Part shown: positions 18,488 to 27,099 of the stretch, piece by piece
Numbering within the stretch: position 1 is the stretch's first letter
Layout: every line of letters starts with the position of its first letter
Source: Bradyrhizobium sp. 200
GTDB taxonomy: Bacteria > Pseudomonadota > Alphaproteobacteria > Rhizobiales > Xanthobacteraceae
Length of the DNA stretch: 64,000 nucleotides
Assembly: GCF_023100945.1 (NCBI RefSeq)
Contig: NZ_CP064689.1
Location: forward strand, 1-64,000
Reading direction: 5' to 3'
Program-made: the position numbers and the translations under genes
Notes under the pieces: model-generated
The model's database searches: none
What the model saw: only the letters and a program-made list of their open reading frames with translations
What the model was told of the DNA's origin: nothing

Positions 18488-19930
18488 TTACATGTTGTAG
18501 GCGCGCTCCGTGTGCTCGGTGACGTCGAGGCCTTCACGCTCGGTTTCGACGTTGACGCGCAGGCCGACGATCACGTCGACCACCTTGTAGAGGATCGCCG
18601 AACCGATGCCCGACCACACCAGCGTGGTGCAGACGCCCCAGAGCTGGGAGACCATCTGGGCAGCGAAGTCGTAGTCGGCGATCTTGCCGGCGGCGTAGTC
18701 CATGACGCCGGTACCGCCGAGCGCCGGATTCACCAGGATGCCGGTGCCGAGCGCGCCGACGATGCCGCCGACGCAGTGGACGCCGAACACGTCGAGCGAG
18801 TCGTCATAGCCGAGCGAGTTCTTCACCACGGTGCAGAAGAACAGGCAGACAACGCCGACCACGAGACCGAGCACGATCGCGCCCATCGGACCGGAATAGC
18901 CGGCTGCAGGGGTGACCGCCACGAGACCCGCCACCGCACCCGACAACGCGCCGAGCACGGAAGGATGGCCCTTCACGATCCATTCCGCGAACATCCAGGC
19001 CATCGCCGCCGCTGCGGTCGCAACGAAGGAGTTGGTCATGGCGAGCGCGGCGCCGCCGGAGGCTTCGAGGTTCGATCCGGCGTTGAAGCCGAACCAGCCG
19101 ACCCAGAGCAGCGAAGCGCCGATCATGGTCATGGTCAGCGAGTGCGGAGCCATCAGCTCCTTGCCATAGCCGACGCGCTTGCCGATCAGCAGCGCACCGA
19201 CCAGGCCGGCGATGCCGGCATTGATGTGCACCACGGTGCCGCCGGCGAAGTCGATCGCGCCCTTCTTGAAGATCCAGCCCGCGTCGGCGTTGATCTCGTC
19301 GAGCTTGGCCTGCGCCGCGGTCTTCGCCGCACCGTCAGCCGCGGCGGCAAGCGCCTTGGCCGCATCCGTGATCAGGTCCGGTCCGGGCCAGTACCAGACC
19401 ATGTGCGCGATCGGGAAATAGATCAGCGTGACCCAGAGCGGGATGAACAGCGCGATCGCCGCGAACTTCATGCGCTCGGCAAAGGCGCCGACGATGAGGG
19501 CGGGGGTGATCGCCGCGAAGGTCATCTGGAAGCAGATATAGATCAGTTCCGAGATGTTGGCGTCGACGCTGAAGGTCGCCGCTTTCGAATCCGTCGTCAC
19601 GCCCATCAGGAAGGCCTTGGAGAAGCCGCCGATGAAGTCGGAACCGCCGGTGAAGGCGAGGCTGTAGCCGTAGAGCGCCCAGAGCAGGGTGACGATGCAG
19701 ACGGTGTAGAAGACCTGCATCAGGACCGAGAGCATGTTCTTGGAACGGACGAGACCGCCATAGAACAGCGCCAGGCCCGGGATGGTCATCAACAGCACCA
19801 GCACTGTCGACGTCAGCATCCAGGCGTTGTCGCCCTTGTTGACGGTTGGTTCAGCGTAGGCAGCGGTCGCGGCGAACAGGCCGACGGCGAGGGCTGCCAA
19901 TCCCGCGCTATAGGGACGTTTAAACGTCAT
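18488..19930 (-). CDS. amtB: Ammonium transporter (AmtB), copy 1
   Basis: Amt/MEP/Rh channel of 480 residues. A cleavable-looking signal (LAALAVGLFAATAAYA, about 9-24) precedes 11 membrane helices; conserved motifs are DNAWMLTSTVLVLLMTIPGLALFYGGLVRSKN, DFAGGTVVHINAGIAGLVGA (first pore His), GWFGFNAGS and DVFGVHCVGGIVGALGTGI (second pore His). An insertion around residues 170-220 (AAKALAAAADGAAKTAAQAKLDE) is an Ala-rich periplasmic loop absent from copy 2. It follows glnK copy 1 by 38 bp, so PII would gate the channel. Confidence 0.94.
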   Translation of the reverse strand: MTFKRPYSAGLAALAVGLFAATAAYAEPTVNKGDNAWMLTSTVLVLLMTIPGLALFYGGLVRSKNMLSVLMQVFYTVCIVTLLWALYGYSLAFTGGSDFIGGFSKAFLMGVTTDSKAATFSVDANISELIYICFQMTFAAITPALIVGAFAERMKFAAIALFIPLWVTLIYFPIAHMVWYWPGPDLITDAAKALAAAADGAAKTAAQAKLDEINADAGWIFKKGAIDFAGGTVVHINAGIAGLVGALLIGKRVGYGKELMAPHSLTMTMIGASLLWVGWFGFNAGSNLEASGGAALAMTNSFVATAAAAMAWMFAEWIVKGHPSVLGALSGAVAGLVAVTPAAGYSGPMGAIVLGLVVGVVCLFFCTVVKNSLGYDDSLDVFGVHCVGGIVGALGTGILVNPALGGTGVMDYAAGKIADYDFAAQMVSQLWGVCTTLVWSGIGSAILYKVVDVIVGLRVNVETEREGLDVTEHTERAYNM

Positions 19931-19968
19931 TTGGTTTTACTCCTGAGTGGTAAGGTTTGAGCGCGAAA

Positions 19969-20307
19969 TCAGAGGGCCGCGGCATCCGCCTCACCCGTGC
20001 GGATGCGCACCGCGTGGTCGAGGTTGATGACGAAGATCTTGCCGTCGCCGATCTGGCCGGTCTTGGCAGCGGAGGTGATGGCGTCGATGGTCTTGTCGAC
20101 CTGATCCGAGGCGACAGCGACCTCGATCTTGATCTTAGGCAGGAAACTCACGGCGTATTCGGCGCCGCGATAGATTTCCGTATGGCCCTTCTGGCGGCCA
20201 TACCCTTTGACTTCCGTCACCGTGAGACCGTGAACGCCAATGGCGGTCAGGGCGTCACGGACTTCCTCGAGCTTGAATGGCTTGATGATCGCCATAACAA
20301 TTTTCAT
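19969..20307 (-). CDS. glnK: PII signalling protein GlnK, copy 1
   Basis: PII protein of 112 residues that senses 2-oxoglutarate, ATP/ADP and nitrogen status and blocks AmtB. The uridylylation site is Y51 in the T-loop ([11 protein letters not shown]), and the B-loop [12 protein letters not shown] and C-loop RIRTGE are intact. ATG 20307 gives the standard PII N-terminus [17 protein letters not shown]; the longer frame start at 20370 is not supported. A sigma-54-like promoter lies about 105 bp upstream, and amtB follows directly. Confidence 0.94.
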   Translation of the reverse strand: MKIVMAIIKPFKLEEVRDALTAIGVHGLTVTEVKGYGRQKGHTEIYRGAEYAVSFLPKIKIEVAVASDQVDKTIDAITSAAKTGQIGDGKIFVINLDHAVRIRTGEADAAAL

Positions 20308-20613
20308 GGGTCCTATCCCCGCTTGGGCCCGGTTCCGACCGACCGGGCGTTCTCGACTGAGGTTCACCACGCGGAGATGTTCACTACGCGGGCACAGCCA
20401 GGACCCTTAGAATCAAATGCCGTGCCAGATCGGGACCGTTTCCTAACAGACTATGAATTCGGCCCTTTTCGCCCTTTGCGGGAATTGCACGTTCCTGCGC
20501 CATTCCGTCGCGCCCAAAGCATAGTCAGTGCTGCCCAAATCGTGAGCAGGCCTGCCAGGCGACACAATCCTGCTCAGTGGCAGAGCAAGAAAACGGTAAT
20601 GGAGTGGGTGGCG
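20308..20613. other. Intergenic region between amtB copy 2 and glnK copy 1
   Basis: No open frame of note on either strand. It contains the sigma-54-like element at 20412-20427 and presumably the leader of the glnK-amtB copy 1 operon; no clear terminator for amtB copy 2 was found in it. Confidence 0.5.
20412..20427 (-). promoter_or_regulatory. Sigma-54-type promoter candidate for glnK-amtB copy 1
   Basis: On the minus strand the sequence reads TGGCAC-GGCAT-TTGAT, matching the RpoN consensus TGGCAC-N5-TTGCW at 10 of 11 specified positions; the mismatch is the normally conserved C of the -12 element. It is about 105 bp upstream of glnK, as expected for NtrC/RpoN control of PII-Amt operons. Confidence 0.5.
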
Positions 20614-21918
20614 CTATTGCAGCGCTTCGCCATGCTGCGAGATATCGAGGCCTTCCAGCTCCTGCTGCATTGACACCCGCAGCGGCGCGAACACGCCCAC
20701 CAGCTTGAGCAGCACAAAGGTGATGCCGCCGGACCACACCAAAGTAGCTGCGATCCCGTAGAGCTGGATCAGGACCTGTTGGGCATTGCCCTCGATCAGC
20801 CCTGCGGTGCCGCCGATCGCGTTCACCGCAAAAACGCCGGCGAGCAATGTGCCGGTCAGTCCGCCGACGCCGTGGACGCCGAACACGTCGAGCGAGTCGT
20901 CATATTTGAGGCGCTGCTTGAGCCAGGTACAGGCCCAGAAGCAGAGCGTTCCGGCGACGATGCCGATGACGACGCCGTGCCATGGCGCGACGAATCCGGA
21001 GGCCGGCGTGATGGTGCCAAGACCCGCGATGGCGCCCGATATCATGCCGAGCACCGACGGCTTGCGCCGTGTCCCCCATTCGATCGCGGCCCAGGTCAGC
21101 GCGCCGGCGCAGGCGGCCAGATGCGTCGCGGTGATCGCCATCACCGCGCGCGAATTCGCGGCCAGCGCCGATCCGCCATTGAAGCCGAACCAACCGACCC
21201 ACAACAATCCGGTGCCGATCACGGCAAGCGACAGGTCGAACGGTGCGAGGTTCTCGCTGCCATAGCCGTGACGCCGGCCGATCACAGTCGCCGCCACCAG
21301 TCCGCCGATGCCGGCAGAAAGATGCACGACGAGGCCGCCGGCAAAATCCAGCACGCCCATTACGGCGAGGAAACCACCGCCCCATACCCAGTGCGCAAGC
21401 GGCACATAGACGAACATGAACCAGCCGACGGAAAACATGAGATAGGCCGAAAACCGCATCCGGTCCGCCACGGCGCCCGCCACCAGCGCCACCGTGATGA
21501 TCGCAAACGTCATCTGGTACAGCATGAAAAGCGCTTCCGGAATCGTCTTCGCCGCCGGGTTGACGCTCTCCATCGTCATTCCGATCAGGAACCAGCGATC
21601 GAGCGTGCCGATCCAGGGGCCGTCGCCGACAAAGGCCAGCGAGTAGCCGAACGCCACCCAGAGAATCGAGATGATCGCAACGGCAGCGAGGCTCTGCGCC
21701 ATCGTCGCCAGCACGTTCTTCTTGCGCACCATGCCGGAATAGAACAGCGCCAGGCCCGGTATCGTCATCATCAACACCAGCGCGGTGGCGACGATCATCC
21801 ACGCGGTGTCGGCGGCATTGATGGTGGACGTCTCGGCCAGGGCCGGCGTCGCGAGCGAGCTCGCCGCAAGAGTGATGAGCGCAGCATTCCCCGCTGCACG
21901 ATACGATGGTGCCCCCAT
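20614..21918 (-). CDS. amtB: Ammonium transporter (AmtB), copy 2
   Basis: Second Amt-family channel, 434 residues, with signal-like N-terminus (LITLAASSLATPALA), DTAWMIVATALVLMMTIPGLALFYSGMVRKKN, DFAGGLVVHLSAGIGGLVAA and DVFGVHGVGGLTGTLLAGV carrying the two pore histidines. It lacks the Ala-rich loop insertion of copy 1, so the two are clearly diverged paralogues. It lies 79 bp downstream of its own glnK. Confidence 0.93.
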   Translation of the reverse strand: MGAPSYRAAGNAALITLAASSLATPALAETSTINAADTAWMIVATALVLMMTIPGLALFYSGMVRKKNVLATMAQSLAAVAIISILWVAFGYSLAFVGDGPWIGTLDRWFLIGMTMESVNPAAKTIPEALFMLYQMTFAIITVALVAGAVADRMRFSAYLMFSVGWFMFVYVPLAHWVWGGGFLAVMGVLDFAGGLVVHLSAGIGGLVAATVIGRRHGYGSENLAPFDLSLAVIGTGLLWVGWFGFNGGSALAANSRAVMAITATHLAACAGALTWAAIEWGTRRKPSVLGMISGAIAGLGTITPASGFVAPWHGVVIGIVAGTLCFWACTWLKQRLKYDDSLDVFGVHGVGGLTGTLLAGVFAVNAIGGTAGLIEGNAQQVLIQLYGIAATLVWSGGITFVLLKLVGVFAPLRVSMQQELEGLDISQHGEALQ

Positions 21919-21997
21919 GGAATTCCCCCGGCCTGTTGTCGTTTCTTGACTTGCACGTTCGGCGTCGTTGCCGCCGCGCCTTGAATTCAGCGATGTC

Positions 21998-22396
<399 letters not shown>

Positions 22397-22584
22397 CTAG
22401 CTGCCGATGCAAATCTGGCATCTTTCTGGGCAAATGGCACAAAAAAGTTGCAGGTAGAAGGGGAAAACATTTCCGGCAGGTGACATCGATCACTGTACAG
22501 GCAGCGGCATCGTCCGCCAAAATACGGGTTCACCGCCAGCCGTCCGGCCGGCTTCTCTCCACGGCTCAAGGGACCAAGACGAAA

Positions 22585-23472
22585 ATGTCGAACCGATCGT
22601 GGTTTTATGCATCCGCCGGCCAGCAACAGGGCCCTTATCCGGAAGCCCAGCTTCGCGACCTCATCACCCGGGGCATGGTCATCGCGGACACGCTGGTCTG
22701 GACCGAGGGCATGTCGGGCTGGCAGCGGGCCGGAGACATTCCCGGCCTGGTTCCCGGCGGATCAGGCCCGCCGTCCATGCCGCACCCCGGTGGCCCACCG
22801 GCGATGGGCGCCGCTTATAGCGGCGGACCGCTGTCGATCGATTTCGGAATCCTGGAGTTTACGTGGCGTTTTCTGGTGCTCGTGGTCGGTCTCATCTTCA
22901 TCATCCCGGGCCCATGGGTCCTGGTGTGGTTCAGTAAATGGATCGTCTCGTGCGTGCGGGTGCCGGGAAGGCCGAATCTAGGCTTCTTGGGCGAGGCGAT
23001 GACCATCGTTCCCTGGTATTTTGGCTTCGTCGTTCTCATGATTGGCGTTGGCATGATCGGCAGCCAGTTGCTTAGCAATCTGATGATCCTCGTTCAGATG
23101 GCCCTGTACTGGTTGTTTCTCAAATGGTTCATCGCGAATCTCGCGTCCAACGGGCAGCCACTCGAGCTTAGTTTCTCCGGCCCGATCTGGACTTACCTCG
23201 GCTGGACCATTCTTGCGGCTATTTCCGTCATCACGATCATCGGCTGGGCCTGGGTTTACGTTGCCTGGATGCGCTGGTTTTGCCGGAACATCGAGGGCAC
23301 GCGGCGCGAAGTCCTCTTCATCGGCAGCGGCCTGGAGTTTCTGTGGCGTGCAATCGTGGCGGCTTTCGCCAGCATCTTCATCATCCCGATACCGTGGGTG
23401 TATCGATGGATGTCACAGTGGCTGGCATCGCAGACTGTTTTGGCTGACAGAGGCGCATCGGCCAACGGCTGA
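22585..23472 (+). CDS. GYF-domain protein with repeated hydrophobic modules (DUF898-like)
   Basis: Protein of 295 residues. Residues 4-55 form a GYF_2 domain (WFYASAGQQQGPYPEAQLRDL...LVWTEGMSGWQRAGD), an adaptor fold that binds Pro-rich ligands. A Pro/Gly linker follows, then a membrane part in which the pattern G-LEF-WR-(x)n-FIIP-PWV-W-S-W occurs twice (LEFTWRFLVLVVGLIFIIP and LEFLWRAIVAAFASIFIIP), with a related unit between them (FSGPIWTYLGWTILAAISVI). This resembles DUF898-type membrane proteins. Function unknown. It is divergent from glnK copy 2. Confidence 0.75.
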   Translation: MSNRSWFYASAGQQQGPYPEAQLRDLITRGMVIADTLVWTEGMSGWQRAGDIPGLVPGGSGPPSMPHPGGPPAMGAAYSGGPLSIDFGILEFTWRFLVLVVGLIFIIPGPWVLVWFSKWIVSCVRVPGRPNLGFLGEAMTIVPWYFGFVVLMIGVGMIGSQLLSNLMILVQMALYWLFLKWFIANLASNGQPLELSFSGPIWTYLGWTILAAISVITIIGWAWVYVAWMRWFCRNIEGTRREVLFIGSGLEFLWRAIVAAFASIFIIPIPWVYRWMSQWLASQTVLADRGASANG

Positions 23473-23475
23473 TGC

Positions 23476-24336
23476 TTACTTGCGCTGGCGCACCGAGCCT
23501 TCCTGGGCCACCGACGCCACCAGCGTGCCGTCGGGCTTGAAGATCAGGCCGCGGGTCAATCCGCGGCCGCCTTGCGCGCTCGGCGAGTCCTGTGCGTAGA
23601 GCAGCCATTCGTCGGCGCGGAACGGCCGGTGAAACCACATCGCATGGTCGAGGCTCGCCGGCATCATCCGCTTGTCGAACAGCGTGCGACCGTAGCGCGC
23701 CATCACCGCATCGAGCAGCGAGAAATCCGACGCATAGGCCAGCGCGCACAGATGCAGCGCCGGATCGTCGGGCAGCTTGGCCGCGGTGCGAATCCAGACA
23801 TGGATGCGCCCGTCGTCGATCTTCTGGCCGAAGTAGCGGCCGAGTTCGACCGGACGCAGTTCGATCGGCCGGTCGGATTCATAATAGCGGCGGATGAATT
23901 CCGGCATTTCGCGGAACATCGGCTGTTTCGCCACTTCCTCGGCGGTGAGTTTTTCCGGCGGCGGCACGTCGGGCATCTTTTCCTGGTGGTCGAAGGCGCC
24001 TTCTTCTTCGCCGTGGAACGACACCATGATGGAGAAGATCGCGTTGCCGTGCTGGATCGCGGTGACGCGCCTGGTCGAATAGCTCTTGCCGTCGCGCAAG
24101 CGCTCGACCTGATAGATGATCGGAATCTGGGGGTCGCCGGGCAGGATGAAATAGCAATGGATCGAATGCGGCAGGCGGCCTTCGACGGTGCGGCAAGCCG
24201 CCACCATCGCCTGCCCGATCACCTGCCCGCCGAACACCCGCTGCCAGCTCGTTTTCGGGCTGTTGCCGCGGAACAGGTTCACCTCCAGCGGCTCCAGATC
24301 GAGAATGGAAATCAGGTCAATCAGGCCCTTGGACAT
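23476..24336 (-). CDS. tesB: Acyl-CoA thioesterase II
   Basis: Double hot-dog thioesterase of 286 residues that hydrolyses medium- to long-chain acyl-CoA. Family motifs: RVFGGQVIGQAMVAA near 33-47, HSIHCYFILPGDPQIPI, YSTRRVTAIQHG, LAYASDFSLLDAV and the C-terminal SLDHAMWFHRPFRADEWLLYAQDSPSAQGGRGL. Normal length. It converges with the GYF-domain gene, stops 3 bp apart. Confidence 0.93.
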   Translation of the reverse strand: MSKGLIDLISILDLEPLEVNLFRGNSPKTSWQRVFGGQVIGQAMVAACRTVEGRLPHSIHCYFILPGDPQIPIIYQVERLRDGKSYSTRRVTAIQHGNAIFSIMVSFHGEEEGAFDHQEKMPDVPPPEKLTAEEVAKQPMFREMPEFIRRYYESDRPIELRPVELGRYFGQKIDDGRIHVWIRTAAKLPDDPALHLCALAYASDFSLLDAVMARYGRTLFDKRMMPASLDHAMWFHRPFRADEWLLYAQDSPSAQGGRGLTRGLIFKPDGTLVASVAQEGSVRQRK

Positions 24337-24360
24337 GATGGTGGCGCTTTCAATTTCGGG

Positions 24361-24452
24361 GTCATTCCGGGGCGCCTCGAAGAGGCGAACCCGGAATCTC
24401 GTGCCAAAACCTCTGGATTCCGGGTTCGCGTTGGCGCGCGCCCCGGAATGAC
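24361..24452. repeat. Palindromic intergenic repeat (GTCATTCCGG family), copy 2
   Basis: Begins GTCATTCCGGGGCG and ends CCCCGGAATGAC, with inner arms CGAACCCGGAATC and GATTCCGGGTTCG. Same architecture as 3178-3270. It lies upstream of tesB in the divergent gap. Confidence 0.78.
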
Positions 24453-24545
24453 GGTCAGCTTAAGTACCTTGTTTCTCGGCCCTGTTTCGCCCAGCTATTA
24501 TCAGGTAGCAAGCGTAGTCTGACGAAGTAACCGGGTAAGGACCGC

Positions 24546-25766
24546 ATGGCGGCACAGCGAAGCATTGTCATCTGCGGCGGCGCCTTTGCCGGGCTGGCGC
24601 TGGCGCTGGCGCTCCGTCAGGGCCTTGGCGCGGATATTCCCGTCATCGTGGCCGATCCGGCGCTGGCTATGCGGCCGAGCCGCGATCCGCGGGCGACCGC
24701 GATTGTGGCTGCGTGCCGGCGGTTGTTCGAGGCGCTCGGCGTCTGGGACCAGGTGGCAGCGGATTCGCAAGCCATCCTCGACATGGTCGTCACCGATTCC
24801 AGTCTGGAAGACGCCACCCGTCCGGTGTTCCTGACCTTTGCGGGAGATGTCGAGCCTGGCGAGCCCTTCGCCCACATGGTTGAAAACCGCCGGCTGATCG
24901 ATGCGCTGGTCGCGCGTGCCGAGGCTGAAGGCATCGATCTCCAGGCCACGGCCGTTTCGACCTACGATTCGCGTTCCGATGGCGTCACCGTGACGCTCGC
25001 GGACGGCAATGTCATTGAGGCAAGCCTGCTGGTCGCCGCCGATGGCGCACGCTCGCGGCTGCGCGAGCGCGCCGGCATTGCCACCCATGGCTGGGATTAC
25101 GATCAATCCGGCATCGTCGTCACCGTCGGCCATGAGCGCGACCATCACGGCCGCGCCGAAGAGCATTTCCTTCCTGCAGGGCCGTTCGCGATCCTGCCGC
25201 TGACCGGCAAGCGCTCGTCGCTGGTGTGGACCGAGAAGCGCGCTGAAGCCGCACGCATCACCGCGTTGAGCGAAGCCGAATTCCACGACGAACTGGAGAA
25301 GCGCTTCGGGCTGCACCTCGGCGAGATCAAGGCACTCGACAAGCCGCGCGCGTTTCCGCTCGGCTATTTCGTTGCGCGCTCGTTCATCGCCGAGCGGCTG
25401 GCGCTGGTCGGCGACGCCGCGCACGTCATCCATCCGATCGCGGGGCAGGGCCTCAACATGGGCCTGAAGGATGTCGCGGCGCTGGCCGAAGTCGTGGTCG
25501 ATGCGGCCCGGCTCGGCATCGATCCCGGGCAGGCCGATGTGCTCGACCGCTACCAGCGCTGGCGGCGCTTCGACACCATGGCAATGGGGCTCGCCACCAA
25601 TTCGCTGAACTTCCTGTTCTCGAACGAATCCACGCTGCTACGTACCGTGCGGGATATCGGGCTTGGCCTCGTCGATCGCGCGCCGCCGCTGAAGAGCCTG
25701 TTCATCCGCCAGGCCGCGGGACTGTCGGGCGAAGTGCCGCGGCTGTTGAAGGGCGAGACGTTGTAA
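24546..25766 (+). CDS. UbiH/UbiF/COQ6-family FAD-dependent hydroxylase
   Basis: Flavoprotein monooxygenase of 406 residues likely acting in ubiquinone ring hydroxylation. FAD-binding features: an N-terminal dinucleotide fold (IVICGGAFAGLALALAL), the DG motif LLVAADGARSRLRERAGI around residue 160, and the GD motif LALVGDAAHVIHPIAGQGLNMGLKDV near 290. The GQGLN segment is the UbiH/COQ6 family signature. Which ring position it hydroxylates cannot be told from sequence. ATG 24546 is preceded by GGTAAGGACC. Confidence 0.88.
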   Translation: MAAQRSIVICGGAFAGLALALALRQGLGADIPVIVADPALAMRPSRDPRATAIVAACRRLFEALGVWDQVAADSQAILDMVVTDSSLEDATRPVFLTFAGDVEPGEPFAHMVENRRLIDALVARAEAEGIDLQATAVSTYDSRSDGVTVTLADGNVIEASLLVAADGARSRLRERAGIATHGWDYDQSGIVVTVGHERDHHGRAEEHFLPAGPFAILPLTGKRSSLVWTEKRAEAARITALSEAEFHDELEKRFGLHLGEIKALDKPRAFPLGYFVARSFIAERLALVGDAAHVIHPIAGQGLNMGLKDVAALAEVVVDAARLGIDPGQADVLDRYQRWRRFDTMAMGLATNSLNFLFSNESTLLRTVRDIGLGLVDRAPPLKSLFIRQAAGLSGEVPRLLKGETL

Positions 25767-25778
25767 GGTGTCTTCGTT

Positions 25779-25865
25779 GTAGCCCGGATGGAGCGCAGCG
25801 CAATCCGGGGAACGGTCTTGCAACCGGATCGAGCCAACCCGGATTGCGCTTCGCATCCGGGCTAC
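25779..25865. repeat. Palindromic repeat (GTAGCCCGGATG family), copy 1
   Basis: Starts GTAGCCCGGATGGAGCGCAGCG and ends CGCATCCGGGCTAC, a long inverted repeat between two genes. Related copies are at 48395-48482 and 58777-58862. Confidence 0.85.
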
Positions 25866-25881
25866 GCGTGATGTCTTGCAA

Positions 25882-26079
25882 TCACTCGATCTTCCTTGCC
25901 TCTTCCGGCAGCATGATCGGGATGCCGTCGCGAATGGGATAAGCGAGCTTGGCGGAGCGCGAGATCAGTTCCTGCCGGGTCGAATCGAATTCCAGCGGAC
26001 CCTTGGTGACCGGACAGACCAGGATCTCCAGCAATTTTGGATCGACGGTGCCGTCGAGGCGTTCGGGCGTGGCGTTCAT
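25882..26079 (-). CDS. Trm112-family small protein
   Basis: Protein of 65 residues of the Trm112/YcaR (UPF0434) family: [47 protein letters not shown]. In eukaryotes Trm112 activates methyltransferases; the bacterial role is unclear. Only one cysteine is seen (CPVTKG), so the zinc ribbon of some members is not formed. The full alphaproteobacterial length is present. Confidence 0.85.
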   Translation of the reverse strand: MNATPERLDGTVDPKLLEILVCPVTKGPLEFDSTRQELISRSAKLAYPIRDGIPIMLPEEARKIE

Positions 26080-26129
26080 TTGCAGTCTCCGGCTAGGCGC
26101 TGGTCCTTAGCATATCGGATTGCAGCCTG

Positions 26130-26666
26130 TCATGACGCCGCGATCCGGACCAGTTCGTCGAGCACGGCCTGTTGCCGTGCTTTCGGCAAGGGCTGGTCCG
26201 ACAGAGCAAAGCCGAGAAAAGCCCAATAGAGAATTTGGGCGCGAGCGCGGGCCACATCCACTGGCAATCCGGATTGCGTCAAAAGTCTTTCGACATAGCT
26301 CAGCCGCCGCCGGTCGATCGCCTGCACCGCGGCGCGGGCGGCAGGATCGACGCTTGCCCAGGTGCGGACGGCCCGCTCCAGCGTCAAGCGTTCGTCGAAC
26401 ACGCGGCGCAGCAGCAGCGCGAGCGGGTTCTCGTTTTTCGAGGCCGCCTCGACATTGGCGATGATCTGCTCGGCCGCCACCTCGTGCCAGCGCGCCAGGA
26501 TCGCGGCGTGAAACGCGCCGATATCGGCGAAATGCCAATAGAAACTGCCGCGCGATACCCCCATCGCCTTGGCCAAGGGTTCCGCCTTCAGCGCGGTGAA
26601 GCCGCGGCCCGCCAATGCCTTCAGGCCCTGGTCGAGCCAGTCCTTTGCCGAGAGCTGATCGTTCAT
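26130..26666 (-). CDS. TetR/AcrR-family transcriptional regulator
   Basis: Repressor of 178 residues with a TetR helix-turn-helix at about 24-47 (LKAEPLAKAMGVSRGSFYWHF). The C-terminal ligand domain is typical in length but not diagnostic. ATG 26666 gives the canonical N-terminus; longer in-frame starts would run across the operator region. It is divergent from a small membrane-protein gene, and two palindromes in the 78-bp gap are good operator candidates, so it probably represses both itself and that gene. Confidence 0.88.
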   Translation of the reverse strand: MNDQLSAKDWLDQGLKALAGRGFTALKAEPLAKAMGVSRGSFYWHFADIGAFHAAILARWHEVAAEQIIANVEAASKNENPLALLLRRVFDERLTLERAVRTWASVDPAARAAVQAIDRRRLSYVERLLTQSGLPVDVARARAQILYWAFLGFALSDQPLPKARQQAVLDELVRIAAS

Positions 26667-26673
26667 GTAGCCA

Positions 26674-26691
26674 CCATACACCACTGTATTG
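26674..26691. promoter_or_regulatory. TetR operator candidate 1
   Basis: Imperfect palindrome CCATACA-CCAC-TGTATTG, 8 bp upstream of the tetR-type start codon. Its half sites match those of the second palindrome at 26718-26735. Confidence 0.6.
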
Positions 26692-26717
26692 ACAGGCGCC
26701 AGAACGTGGCGCATAAA

Positions 26718-26735
26718 CCATACAGTAGTGTATGG
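26718..26735. promoter_or_regulatory. TetR operator candidate 2
   Basis: Palindrome CCATACA-GTAG-TGTATGG with perfect 7-bp arms, 9 bp before the divergent membrane-protein start. Same half site as 26674-26691, centre-to-centre distance 44 bp. Confidence 0.65.
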
Positions 26736-26744
26736 AGACATCGA

Positions 26745-27095
26745 ATGCGCGACCTCATTTTGCAATGCGCCGGCGTCGCCGGAATAGCGGTGGCCCTGAT
26801 TCACGGCGTGCTGGGGGAAACCAAGGTGTTCGCCAAGGCGACCATCCAGCCGGAGAGCCTGCGGACCCTGATCCGCCTCGTATGGCAGGCCGGCACCGTG
26901 GCCTGGATCGGCGGCGCTGTGCTGCTGATTGCCGCGCCCTCGTTCGGATCGGAGAGTGCGCGGCACTGGATCGTCGTGACGATCGTCGCGGTCTACGCCT
27001 TTGCCGCCGTCGCCAATGCCTGGTGGTCGCGTGGCCGCGGTTTTGGCTGGAAAGCGCTCGGTGCGGTCGTGGTGCTCGCCGTCGCGGGGTACTGA
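26745..27095 (+). CDS. Small four-helix membrane protein of unknown function
   Basis: Protein of 116 residues with four hydrophobic segments (about 5-22, 45-63, 75-92, 103-116) and conserved-looking HGVLGETKVF after the first helix. I do not recognise a named function. ATG 26745 follows a TetR operator-like palindrome, so it is probably the regulated target of the divergent repressor. Its stop is 4 bp from the convergent Lon-domain gene. Confidence 0.7.
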   Translation: MRDLILQCAGVAGIAVALIHGVLGETKVFAKATIQPESLRTLIRLVWQAGTVAWIGGAVLLIAAPSFGSESARHWIVVTIVAVYAFAAVANAWWSRGRGFGWKALGAVVVLAVAGY

Positions 27096-27099
27096 GGCG

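Noticed and set aside
22436..22453. Sigma-54 promoter on the plus strand (TGGCAC then TTGCA) before the GYF-domain gene
   Set aside because: The two boxes are separated by 7 bases instead of 5, which puts them out of register for RpoN.
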